Positions 39,375 to 47,995 of a stretch of DNA of 64,000 bases are shown here, one piece after another. Source of the stretch: Homoserinibacter gongjuensis (GTDB lineage: Bacteria; Actinomycetota; Actinomycetes; Actinomycetales; Microbacteriaceae); NCBI RefSeq assembly GCF_030161875.1, contig NZ_BSVA01000001.1, positions 434,001 to 498,000 on the forward strand, in the 5' to 3' direction. The translations under genes and the position numbers were made by a program. The notes under the pieces are model-generated. The model had not been told where the DNA came from. It worked only from the letters and a program-made list of their open reading frames with translations, and ran no database searches. Numbering within the stretch: position 1 is the stretch's first letter; each line of letters opens with the position of its first letter.

Positions 39375-40546
39375 CGCAAGATCCGCAGCTTCCGCAACAG
39401 CCCACCGAGCTTCGCCGTGAAAGCGAACAGCCGATCTGTCGATGCCTTGCTGTTCGGGTACTCGGAGTAGTGCACGGGTGGCCGGGAGAAGATCTCCTCG
39501 AGCTCGTCGACCGACACGCCCAGCTTCTTCGCGATGAAGGCGTGGTCCTGAGCCCGCAACTCCTCCGGGTAGTTCGTGGTCTGCATGAGTTCGAGAGCTT
39601 CGTCTCTCGTCATCTGGCCCGAGAGGATGAGCGAGGAGTAGTGGGCCAGGCGCTTGTCGAACCCGAATTTCGTGGGCAGATAGTAGCCCTGGAAGTAGCG
39701 GGTGAAGACGGACTCGTAGTGCTTGCCGCCGTAGTCGCGCCAGCCGAGCTCTTCGGCGATCTCACGCTTCGCGTCCGCGTAGATGTAGGGCACGTAGTTC
39801 AGCAAGGGGATGGTGCGGATGCGCTTCACCTCGGGATACCAGAGGTTGCGCTTGACGAGCCCCATCAGTGGATAGGTCTTGAGGCGGACCGAACCGAAGC
39901 GCTTCTGGATCGCCTTGACGTGCCGAGCATCCCCGGCGTCGTAGCCCCACGCCGCAGGCAGGACGGACTCGCTCGCGTAGTTGGCACCCGAGAGGATGTA
40001 CTTGATTCCATACTTCTCCGCCTGGGTGTAGGCCACCCAGCCGAAGGCGTGGTCGGTCGGGGTGTCGGCGTTCGCGACCGACGCCTTGAAGAAGGACAGC
40101 TGCAGATCCTTCATCTCACGCCAGTCGACGACGTGCGTGTAGAGGTCGAGTCCCAAGCGGGTGACGAGGTTGTGGATGTTGTCGACCGCGAGCTCCGAGT
40201 TCCAGCCACTGTCGAAGTGCACGGCGAGAGGCCGCAGACCCAGCCGCACGGCCTGCAACGCGACATAGGAGCTGTCGACGCCTCCGGATATGCCGATCAC
40301 GCAATCGTAGGGCTTGCCCTCGCCGGCCTTCTTGATCTCGGCGACGAGCGCGTCGAGCTCCTCGCGACGCTCTCCCGACTGGGCGCGCGCCAGTTCGTGC
40401 GCAAAGGTCCGGTCGAAGGTGATCGCGTGCGATGAGACACCCTGCTCGTCGAACCAGATGTCCGGATCCGTGGTGTCCATGATCGTGCGCACACAGCGCT
40501 GGTAGGCGCGAGAGGTGGAGGTCTCGTCCGTTCGCATGTCCGTCAT
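39371..40546 (-). CDS. wbpG: WbpG-like N-acetyl sugar amidotransferase, copy 1
   Basis: PP-loop ATP pyrophosphatase family protein of about 391 residues. The start MTDMRTDETSTSRAYQ is chosen because a longer frame would overlap the neighbour. The PP-loop is GISGGVDSSY near residue 88; DYGGKHYESVFTRYFQGYYL and LILSGQMTRDEALELM are family blocks. Members activate the N-acetyl carbonyl with ATP and accept ammonia to form an amidine. The usual N-terminal Cys4 ribbon is degenerate: RCVRT and GVSSHA replace RCxxC and GxCxxC. Together with the HisH and HisF homologues just downstream it forms a complete amidination system. Confidence 0.85.
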   Translation of the reverse strand: MTDMRTDETSTSRAYQRCVRTIMDTTDPDIWFDEQGVSSHAITFDRTFAHELARAQSGERREELDALVAEIKKAGEGKPYDCVIGISGGVDSSYVALQAVRLGLRPLAVHFDSGWNSELAVDNIHNLVTRLGLDLYTHVVDWREMKDLQLSFFKASVANADTPTDHAFGWVAYTQAEKYGIKYILSGANYASESVLPAAWGYDAGDARHVKAIQKRFGSVRLKTYPLMGLVKRNLWYPEVKRIRTIPLLNYVPYIYADAKREIAEELGWRDYGGKHYESVFTRYFQGYYLPTKFGFDKRLAHYSSLILSGQMTRDEALELMQTTNYPEELRAQDHAFIAKKLGVSVDELEEIFSRPPVHYSEYPNSKASTDRLFAFTAKLGGLLRKLRILR

Positions 40547-40562
40547 CCCATCACGTCCGAGG

Positions 40563-41711
40563 TCATTCAGCTCGACCGCCGGGGGCCACGCGCGCCACGA
40601 GGTCATCCCAGATCGCAGCCTGCGACTCACTCGACAGCGCCTCGGCGTGCGCGTTCGAGGCCGCCTTCCACTCCGAGACCCGCTCTGTTGTGAGCGACTC
40701 CAGCGCTGCCGCCAACGAGTCCGGCTCGAAATCGGGCAGCACCATGCCGATACCGTACTCGTCCACGAAACGTGCCATCTCCGGCGACGGGCCGACGATC
40801 TCTCCGAGGCGGGCCTGGATGAAGTCGAAGAACTTGTTCGGCAGGCACCACGCCAGGTTGAAAGTCGTCGGTGGGAAGATGCTCAGGCCCACGTCGTAGC
40901 TGTTGAGCGTGCGCACGAGCTCGTCGTAGGGCACCGGCTCGCGGAACCGGATGCGCGAGTCGTCTCCCGCCAGCGCCCGCAGCTCCGCCATCAACGGCGT
41001 CTCACCGCCCACCAGGAAGAGGTCGAGCGTCACGTCGGCGCTCGATCGCCGCACGCCCTCGATCATGATGTCGAGCCGCCGCTGCACCGCGACGCCGCCG
41101 CTGTGCACGAGTCGGATCGGGCGGGCAACGGACACCGGCGCGAGCTCGGCGTACGGGGTCGCGTTCACCACAAGGGTCGAGTCGAAGCCGAAGACGCGCT
41201 TGTACTCGTCGGCGATTCCCTGACTTACCGTCACCACGGCCGAGGCCTGAGGTACCTTCGTGCGGCACATCCAACGGTGGTACGGAGCGATGAGCCAGCG
41301 CCACAGCAGCGAGTGCTCCTCCTGCCGCGGCGCGTACTCGTGCAGGTCCAGGATCACTCCGCCGCGCGGCTTGAGAGCGAGGGATGCTTCGAGCACCTTG
41401 AGATCGTGGGCGATGACGATGTCCCAGTCGCTGTCCCCCACCAGCCGCGCCGTCGCACGATCGAGGGCGCTCATCCAGGCGAAGAGCCGATACGCATGCA
41501 GCACGAGGAACCCCGCCGCGAGCAGTCGGCCGAAGATGCCCCAGCGTTGAGGCGCGATCTCCGGAATCTCGACGTGGCGCACATCAGTGAAAGGCGCGGG
41601 ACCGAATCCCGCGGTCACCACCTCGTGCTGATCCTTCAAGAAACGCACCTGCTTGAGGGCGCGCGGCTCCTTGGCGAAGGGAGTGTACGAGAGGATCAGG
41701 ATTCGGCTCAT
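40563..41711 (-). CDS. glycosyltransferase GT4-like, amidine-cluster paralogue 2
   Basis: Intact GT-B glycosyltransferase of 382 residues starting MSRILILSYTPFAKEPRALK. Blocks HDLKVLEASLALKP, LDLHEYAPRQEE, RLVHSGGVAVQRRLDIMIEG and the donor-site region PNKFFDFIQARLGEIVGPSP parallel the gene at 36841. It lies between the two WbpG-like genes, overlapping one by 4 bases and separated from the other by 16. The two GTs and two WbpG-like genes look like a duplicated GT plus amidotransferase module, suggesting two related amidino sugars or two linkages. Confidence 0.85.
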   Translation of the reverse strand: MSRILILSYTPFAKEPRALKQVRFLKDQHEVVTAGFGPAPFTDVRHVEIPEIAPQRWGIFGRLLAAGFLVLHAYRLFAWMSALDRATARLVGDSDWDIVIAHDLKVLEASLALKPRGGVILDLHEYAPRQEEHSLLWRWLIAPYHRWMCRTKVPQASAVVTVSQGIADEYKRVFGFDSTLVVNATPYAELAPVSVARPIRLVHSGGVAVQRRLDIMIEGVRRSSADVTLDLFLVGGETPLMAELRALAGDDSRIRFREPVPYDELVRTLNSYDVGLSIFPPTTFNLAWCLPNKFFDFIQARLGEIVGPSPEMARFVDEYGIGMVLPDFEPDSLAAALESLTTERVSEWKAASNAHAEALSSESQAAIWDDLVARVAPGGRAE

Positions 41712-42840
41712 GCGGGAGACCTGAAGGGCCGAGCCACCCGGCTCACGAATCGCCAGAAACCTTCGACGTTCGGATACGCCGTGTACGGCACAGGCGGGAG
41801 CGCGCAGATCTGCTCGAACTCCTGCACACTCACGCCGAGCTTCTTGGCGATGAACTCGTGGTCCTGCTTCCGCAGTTCCTCGGGGTAGTTCGTCGACTCC
41901 ATGAGAGCGAGCGCTTCGTCACGCGTGATCTGCCCGGACAGGATGAGCGAGGAGTAGTGAGCGAGCCGCTTGTCGAATCCGAACTTGTTCGGCAGGTAGT
42001 AGCCCTGGAAGTACCGGGTGAAGACGGACTCATAGTGCTTGCCGCCATAGTCGCGCCAGCCGACGTTCTCAGCGATGTCCTTCTTCGCGTCGGCATAGAA
42101 GTACGGCATGTAATTGAGCGGTCGCACCGTCTTGATACTCCGCACCCGCGGGTACCACACGTAGCGCTTGAACATGCCCATGACGGGGTACGTCTTCAGC
42201 TTCACGGTTCCGAAACGCCTGTGGATCGCCTTGAGATGGCGCGCATCTGAGGCGTTGTATCCCCACGCCTCCGGCAGGATCGACTCGGTCGCCGCGTTCC
42301 CTCCGGACAGAATGTACGTGATGCCGTATTTCTTGGCCTGCTGGTAAGCGACGTAGCCGAAAGCGTGATCGGTGGGCACGTCGGCGTTGGCAACCGAGGC
42401 CTTGAAGTAAGCCAGCTGCAGGTCCTTCATCTCTCGCCAATCCACGACCTGTGTGTAGAGGTCGACCCCGAGCGTCGTGACCAGGTTGTGGATGTTTCCG
42501 GCAGCGAGCTCAGAGTTCCACCCGCTGTCGAAGTGGACAGCCAAAGGGCGCAACCCCAGGCGCACCGCCTGCAGCATGAGATAGGTGCTGTCTACGCCCC
42601 CGAGACGCCGATCACGCAGTCGTACGGCTTCCCCTGGCCCGACTTCTTGATGCGGGCGACGAGCTCATCGAGCTCGGCAAGTCGATCGCCCCTCTGGGCA
42701 GCGCCCAGGTCGCGCGCGTACACCTCATCGAATGTCAGAGCGTGCGAAGAGACGCCGTGCTCGTCGAACCAGATGTCGGGATCCGTCGTGTCCATGATGG
42801 TGCGGGTGCACCGCTGATACGGTCGACCTTCTCCCGACAT
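41708..42840 (-). CDS. wbpG: WbpG-like N-acetyl sugar amidotransferase, copy 2 (one frameshift)
   Basis: Second WbpG-like PP-loop protein, about 377 residues, a near twin of the copy at 39371 over its whole length. It begins MSGEGRPYQRCTRTIMDTTD. One G is missing in the run at 42597-42601, exactly inside the PP-loop; restored it reads VIGVSGGVDSTYLMLQ. DYGGKHYESVFTRYFQGYYL is shared with copy 1. The Cys4 ribbon is again reduced to one Cys (RCTRT, GVSSHA). It is the first gene of the minus-strand operon that continues through GT, copy 1, HisH, HisF, GT and the ABC exporter. Confidence 0.84.
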
Positions 42841-42963
42841 GTCCGCCCTGCCTCCATGGGTTCTCGCGCGCACGGCCTCAGTGAGCGAGCCGCATGGGGT
42901 GCGACCGCGGCGGCACAGAGCGCCCGGCCAGGCACCGTCCAAGTATATCGGATCGCCGCAATC

Positions 42964-42969
42964 TAGACT
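42964..42969 (+). promoter_or_regulatory. -10-like element (TAGACT) upstream of glycosyltransferase
   Basis: TAGACT lies 7 bases before an ATG (42977) and 9 before the in-frame GTG at 42979. The ATG opens a nine-codon frame ending at 43006. Either the transcript is nearly leaderless or a short leader peptide precedes the gene. Confidence 0.4.
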
Positions 42970-42978
42970 GGAGACCAT

Positions 42979-44156
42979 GTGTCGTGTGCTCCCGGGAGGA
43001 TCGTGAGAATCCCCTCGGTGAAACCTCGGATCCTGTGCGTCTCCTTCTCGCCGATCTCGGCCGACGCTCGCGTGCTACGTCAAATCGAGGTGCTCAGCGA
43101 GCACGGCGAGGTGACCACCGTCGGCTACGGGGAGGCTCCCGCGTCAGCAACCCGTCACATCCGCGTCCCCGATGCCGCGGCATCATTGCCGCAGACCCTT
43201 TCCGGAGTGGCTCGACTCGCCTTCCATCGCCACGATGCCGTCGAGTTGGCCGCGCCCGGCGAGCGCGCGGTGCGCCACGAAGTCATCGCTGCAGGTCCGT
43301 ACGATCTCGTGGTGGCGAACGATGCACGTGCCCTGCCTTTGGCATTCGCCGCCGCCGACGATGCGCCCGTTTGGGCCGACATGCACGAATGGGCACCGCA
43401 GGAGCGCGCAGCCAACGTCGTGTGGCGCGTGCTCGTGGGGCCGTACATGCAGCACCTGTGCGAGAAGTATCTGCCCCGTGCGGCGGCCGTCACCACCGTG
43501 AGCTCCGGGCTCGCCGACCTCTACAACGAGCATTTCGGTGTGCGCACCGAACTCGTGCGCAACGCGACCGAACTGCGCGACCTGAAACCCTCGCCGGTCG
43601 CCGCCGACCGCATTCGCCTCGTGCACAGCGGAACTGCGGACCCTCAGCGCAACATCGTCGAGCTGATCGAGGCGGTCGGAAGATTGGACGGCCGCTACTC
43701 GCTCGATCTTTACCTCATTGAAGTCCCGGGGGCCACCTCAAGACGATCCGCCGACTGGCCGAGGCGACGAACCATGTCACGGTGCACGATCCGGTTGCGC
43801 CCGAGACCCTCCCGAGTGTGCTCAACCAATACGACCTCGGAGTGTTCCTCTTCCCCTTGCGCACGCTGAGCAAGCTGCACCACCTCCCGAACAAGTTCTT
43901 CGACTTCGTGCAGGCGCGACTCGGCCTGGTGTTCTCTCCCGCCCCCGAGATCGAGGCGTACTTCACGACGTACGGGGTGGGGGTGCTCACCCCGGGCACG
44001 ACCGCCGACGATCTCGTCGAGACGCTTCGTCACCTGACCTCGGATGATGTGGCCGCGCTCAAGGACGCCTCCGCCGCCTCGGCGGCCGCGCTCTCGAGCG
44101 ACGCGGACCGCGCGACACAGAGCGCCATCATCAACAGACTGGTCGGCATCGGATGA
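42979..44156 (+). CDS. glycosyltransferase GT4-like, paralogue of the gene at 47996 (one frameshift)
   Basis: GT-B glycosyltransferase of about 390 residues. PRILCVSFSPISADARVLRQ, ADMHEWAPQERAANVVWRVL, RLVHSGTADPQRNIVELIEA and HLPNKFFDFVQARLGLVFSP mark the fold and donor site. GTG at 42979 has GGAGA five bases upstream, the same ACCATGTG context as wbpD; a GTG at 43003 is the alternative. One G is lost in the GGGGG run at 43728-43732 after LIEVPG, restoring GGHLKTIRRLAEATNHVTV. Very similar to the gene at 47996; it heads a plus-strand set with another GT and the WbpA-type dehydrogenase. Confidence 0.83.
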
Positions 44157-45310
44157 GGGTCGTCATCGCCACACGGATCTTCGGTCCGGAGGTGTCCGCT
44201 GCGTCCGCGATCCTGCGCACCTGGGCCGAGGAGTTCCGGGATCGCGGATGCGAGGTGACGGTGGTCACCGCGCGACCCCCTCGGGGTGCCGTCATCGACG
44301 ATCCGAGAGGCATCGAGATCCGGCGAGCGCGGGTCAAGCGCGACAAGCAGCAGTACGTGCGCGGCTATCTGAGCTACATGAGCTTTGACATCCCGCTGGC
44401 CTTCCGCCTCCTGTTCTCCCGCAAGGCCGACCTCTACGTCGTCGAGCCGCCGCCGACGACCGTTGCGGTCGTGCGGGTGATCGCCGCACTGCGCCGCACC
44501 CCGTACGTGGTGCGCGCGGCCGACTACTGGACCGAGGCGGCGGAACTGGTAACCGACAACAGGTTCATCATCGGCACCCTCAAGCGCCTCGAAGCCTGGG
44601 GACTTCGAGGTGCCAGGATGCTCTTCGCCGCCCACGAACCGCTCATGCAGCGTTTCCGAGAGGTGGGGATTGACACCCCTGCCGTGCCGATCGGCTTCGG
44701 TGCCGACACCAAGGACTTCCGCTACGACGAGCAGCCCCCGGCCGAGCCGCCTGTATTCGTGTACGCGGGAACCCACTCGGAGTGGCACGGCGCCGGCATC
44801 TTCGTCGAGGCGATGCCCGTCGTGCTCGAACGGCACCCCGACGCGCGGCTGGAGTTCTACGGCAATGGGGAGGAGCGCGGGGCGATGCTCACTCGTGCAC
44901 GCGAGCTGGGTGTTGAGACAGCTGTCGAATTCCATGGGCCGATCCCTCCCGTTGCGCTCTCGCCGATCCTCGCAGGGGCTACGGCATCCGTCGCAAGCCT
45001 CGCGCCGGTCGCCCCGAACGAATACGCCCTGGCGACCAAGGTGTACTCCTCTCTCGCCGCCGGGTGCCCCGTGATCTTCACCGGTGTCGGGCCCACGATC
45101 GCGTTCCTCGACGACGCCGGGCACCCGCGCGCGGGCGTCGCCGTGCCGTACGACGTCGACGCGACGGCGGCCGCGATGATCGCAGCCGCCGACGCACCCG
45201 TACAGCCGCCGGAGCGCGCGGCGCTTGCCCGCTGGTCCGCTGACGAGTTCTCGCTCGCGGCGATCGCACAGCGCGTCGTCGACGAGAGCCTCGCCATCGC
45301 CGACGCGTAG
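44153..45310 (+). CDS. glycosyltransferase family 4 protein
   Basis: Intact GT4-type enzyme of 385 residues starting MRVVIATRIFGPEVSAASAI. N-domain glycine/ser loop for acceptor, VVEPPPTTVAVVRVIAALRR, then VYAGTHSEWHGAGIFVEAMP and the late EX7E-like region LATKVYSSLAAGCPVIFTG. Its ATG overlaps the preceding stop (ATGA). Acceptor and donor unknown; by context it extends the amidino-uronate repeat unit. Confidence 0.82.
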   Translation: MRVVIATRIFGPEVSAASAILRTWAEEFRDRGCEVTVVTARPPRGAVIDDPRGIEIRRARVKRDKQQYVRGYLSYMSFDIPLAFRLLFSRKADLYVVEPPPTTVAVVRVIAALRRTPYVVRAADYWTEAAELVTDNRFIIGTLKRLEAWGLRGARMLFAAHEPLMQRFREVGIDTPAVPIGFGADTKDFRYDEQPPAEPPVFVYAGTHSEWHGAGIFVEAMPVVLERHPDARLEFYGNGEERGAMLTRARELGVETAVEFHGPIPPVALSPILAGATASVASLAPVAPNEYALATKVYSSLAAGCPVIFTGVGPTIAFLDDAGHPRAGVAVPYDVDATAAAMIAAADAPVQPPERAALARWSADEFSLAAIAQRVVDESLAIADA

Positions 45311-45344
45311 AATCGACCCGTTCCCCTCACCTTGGAGAGACTCC

Positions 45345-46643
45345 TTGAAGATCGCTGTCATCGCCCTCGGCAAGATCGGGCTTCCGCTCGCCGTTCAGTT
45401 CGCCAGTAAGGGTCATGAGGTGGTCGGCGTCGACGTCTCGCAGCAGACCGTCGACCTCATCAACGCGGGAGTCGAGCCCTTCCCCGGCGAAGCGCACCTG
45501 CAGGAGATGCTCTCGGAGCTCGTGCCCGCAGGCAAGCTGCGTGCCACGACGGACTATGCGGACGCCGTGCCTGGGGCCGACGCCGTGGTGCTTGTCGTGC
45601 CACTGTTCGTGAACGAGGAGACGGCCGAGCCCGACTTCGCGTGGATGGACGGTGCGACCCGCTCGCTCGGCGCGGTGCTCACCCCGGGCGCTCTCGTCTC
45701 CTACGAGACCACCCTCCCGGTCGGGACGACCCGCACGCGCTGGAAGCCGATGCTCGAGGAGACCTCCGGCCTCACAGAGGGCGTCGACTTCGACCTCGTC
45801 TTCTCGCCCGAGCGCGTGCTGACGGGCCGCGTGTTCGCCGATCTCCGCAAGTACCCCAAGCTCGTCGGTGGGCTCTCGGAGCGGGGAGCCGCCAAGGCGG
45901 TCGACTTCTACCGCGCGGTACTCGACTTCGATGAGCGCCCTGAACTCGAGCGCGCCAACGGCGTGTGGGACCTCGGCAGCGCCGAGGCCGCGGAGCTCGC
46001 GAAGCTCGCGGAGACCACCTACCGTGATGTCAACATCGGCCTGGCGAACCAGTTCGCGCGCTATGCCGCCGAAGCTGGTATCGACGTGTACCAGGTGATC
46101 GAGGCATCCAACTCGCAGCCGTACTCGCACATCCATCAGCCCGGCATCGCCGTCGGCGGCCACTGCATCCCGGTCTACCCGCGCCTCTACCTCTGGACCG
46201 ATCCGGCAGCCACGGTCGTGTCGGCAGCCCGCGCCGCCAACGCAGGCATGCCCGACTACACGATCGGGCTACTCGAGGGCGCCTATGGTGACCTCACCGA
46301 CGCGAGGGTCGTCGTGCTCGGTGCCGCGTATCGCGGCGGTGTCAAGGAGACCGCGTTCTCGGGCGTCTTCGGGGCCGTCGAGGCGTTGCGGCGGCGCGGC
46401 GCGATGCCGCTCGTGCACGACCCGCTCTACACAGACGAGGAACTCGTCAATCTCGGGTTCACTCCGTACCACCTGGGCGAGCCGATCGACGCGGCCGTCG
46501 TGCAGGCCGACCACACCGACTATCGCAGCTTGACGGTGGACGCACTCCCGGGCATCAAGGCCTTCATCGACGGACGCCGTGTTTCTTCAGCGGCGCAGTG
46601 GCCGGGTGTCGCCTATCGCGTGATCGGTCGCGCCGAGGCCTAG
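45345..46643 (+). CDS. wbpA: WbpA-like UDP-sugar 6-dehydrogenase (UDP-GlcNAc to UDP-GlcNAcA)
   Basis: Intact nucleotide-sugar dehydrogenase of 432 residues. TTG start with GGAGAG just upstream; LKIAVIALGKIGLPLAVQFA is the NAD site, FSPERVLTGRVFADLRKYPK the hinge, and Cys274 of AVGGHCIPVYP the thiohemiacetal nucleophile. The sequence groups with UDP-N-acetyl-hexosamine dehydrogenases more than with UDP-glucose ones. It would give the uronate that WbpB, WbpE and WbpD modify. Its TAG stop and the TAG stop of the convergent glycosyltransferase share the same CTAG bases (46640-46643). Confidence 0.87.
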   Translation: MKIAVIALGKIGLPLAVQFASKGHEVVGVDVSQQTVDLINAGVEPFPGEAHLQEMLSELVPAGKLRATTDYADAVPGADAVVLVVPLFVNEETAEPDFAWMDGATRSLGAVLTPGALVSYETTLPVGTTRTRWKPMLEETSGLTEGVDFDLVFSPERVLTGRVFADLRKYPKLVGGLSERGAAKAVDFYRAVLDFDERPELERANGVWDLGSAEAAELAKLAETTYRDVNIGLANQFARYAAEAGIDVYQVIEASNSQPYSHIHQPGIAVGGHCIPVYPRLYLWTDPAATVVSAARAANAGMPDYTIGLLEGAYGDLTDARVVVLGAAYRGGVKETAFSGVFGAVEALRRRGAMPLVHDPLYTDEELVNLGFTPYHLGEPIDAAVVQADHTDYRSLTVDALPGIKAFIDGRRVSSAAQWPGVAYRVIGRAEA

Positions 46644-47800
46644 GCCTCCTGCCGGACCGCAGCGAGGAAGCGCTTGCCCTCGCTCTCGGCGGAGAGTTCC
46701 TCTGCTGCGCGTGCGCTCGCCCGCTTCATCGCGGTGATCTGCTCCACGGTAAGAGAGTTGATAGTGGCCGCCAGGTCGGCCGCGGTCCAGCCTTCCACCA
46801 CGACTCCCAGCCCGTACTCGCGCACGAAGGGGACGATCTCGGGGCTCTCCCCGACGACGATGCCGAGCCGCCCTTGAATCGCTTCGAAGAACTTGTTGGG
46901 CAAGGCGTGCGCGTTGTTCGGAAAGCGCGGTGGGAAGAAGATCATCTCGAGATCGAACTCGTTGAGCGTGCGCGCGACATCGAGCACTCCCACAGGTTCG
47001 CGGAAGGTCACTCGCCCCGAGGTGATCGCCGGATGCGCCCGCAGCGACGACAAGCTGCTGGTGCTGAGCACCATCAGCGTCACCTCGAATCGAGGCTCAA
47101 GCAGGAGGGCGGCATCGAGCATGATATCGATCCCGCGTTCGACGGCCGCGTATCCGTGATGCACCAAGACGATGCGGTCGGGATCGACACTCGACGGCTC
47201 GAGTGGCTCGTAGGACGCCACGTTGCGGATGACGGTGGGGCGCGGGAGACCGTAGTCGTCGTGGTAGATGTCGGCGATTCCGTCGGCGACGGTCATGTGA
47301 TGCGTGAACACGGGCGAGGAGATGAAGGTGAGGAGCCAGCTGTCCCAGCGCCCGTAGACGAACCGATGCACCAGCCCGACGCCGTTGTCGGCGTAGAGCT
47401 CGTGAAGGTCCAGAACCACGGGGCCACGCGCGAATCGCGGAGCCGCCTTGACGACCCATGGGAGCAGATGGTGATCGTTGACGACGACGAGGTCGTATTC
47501 CTCGCTCGCGAGCTCATCCGTGGGAATGTAGCGCTCGATGGTCCCTCGGAAGCGCGCCGGCAGAGGCAAGAGGGCGAGCGTCCGTAGATGAAGGCGGCTG
47601 GTGGGCTCGCTGATCCGAAGAGCTCGACCGGTGGCGTCCGGATGCTCAGGGCCGCGACTCAGAACGTCGACGACGTATCCCGCCGCCTCGAGCCAGCGGA
47701 TCTGTTTGGAGACACGCGCGTCGTCGCGTACTGGCGAGTAGCACATCACGAGCGCTCGCCGGCCGCTTGCGCGGCGCTCAGTATCCGTCGTCTGGGGCAC
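46640..47800 (-). CDS. glycosyltransferase GT4-like
   Basis: Intact GT-B protein of 386 residues. GTG start MPQTTDTERRASGRRALVM, with a TATGAT hexamer 5 bases before it. CYSPVRDDARVSKQIRWLEA, LDLHELYADNGVGL, VLVHHGYAAVERGIDIML and ALPNKFFEAIQGRLGIVVGE place it in the same broad family as its neighbours but it is the most divergent. Convergent with wbpA and divergent from the gene at 47996. Donor unknown. Confidence 0.8.
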   Translation of the reverse strand: MPQTTDTERRASGRRALVMCYSPVRDDARVSKQIRWLEAAGYVVDVLSRGPEHPDATGRALRISEPTSRLHLRTLALLPLPARFRGTIERYIPTDELASEEYDLVVVNDHHLLPWVVKAAPRFARGPVVLDLHELYADNGVGLVHRFVYGRWDSWLLTFISSPVFTHHMTVADGIADIYHDDYGLPRPTVIRNVASYEPLEPSSVDPDRIVLVHHGYAAVERGIDIMLDAALLLEPRFEVTLMVLSTSSLSSLRAHPAITSGRVTFREPVGVLDVARTLNEFDLEMIFFPPRFPNNAHALPNKFFEAIQGRLGIVVGESPEIVPFVREYGLGVVVEGWTAADLAATINSLTVEQITAMKRASARAAEELSAESEGKRFLAAVRQEA

Positions 47801-47805
47801 ACCGC

Positions 47806-47811
47806 ATCATA
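47806..47811 (-). promoter_or_regulatory. -10-like element (TATGAT) for the divergent glycosyltransferase
   Basis: TATGAT on the minus strand is 5 bases from the GTG at 47800, again suggesting a near-leaderless start. Confidence 0.35.
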
Positions 47812-47995
47812 TGCGGAGGCTCAGCGCACCCCGAAATGGGGAGGACCGACGGCCTCACAGCGGGGTCCGCCTGGGTATTCTGGTCACGGACGAATCCTCG
47901 GCAAAGACGTAGGTGCTGCGTCCGCGCCTCAGTTCAGCATCCAGGTGCAACTGGCGGACTCGGCGACCACCACTCCACCACGACGGGTTCACGCC

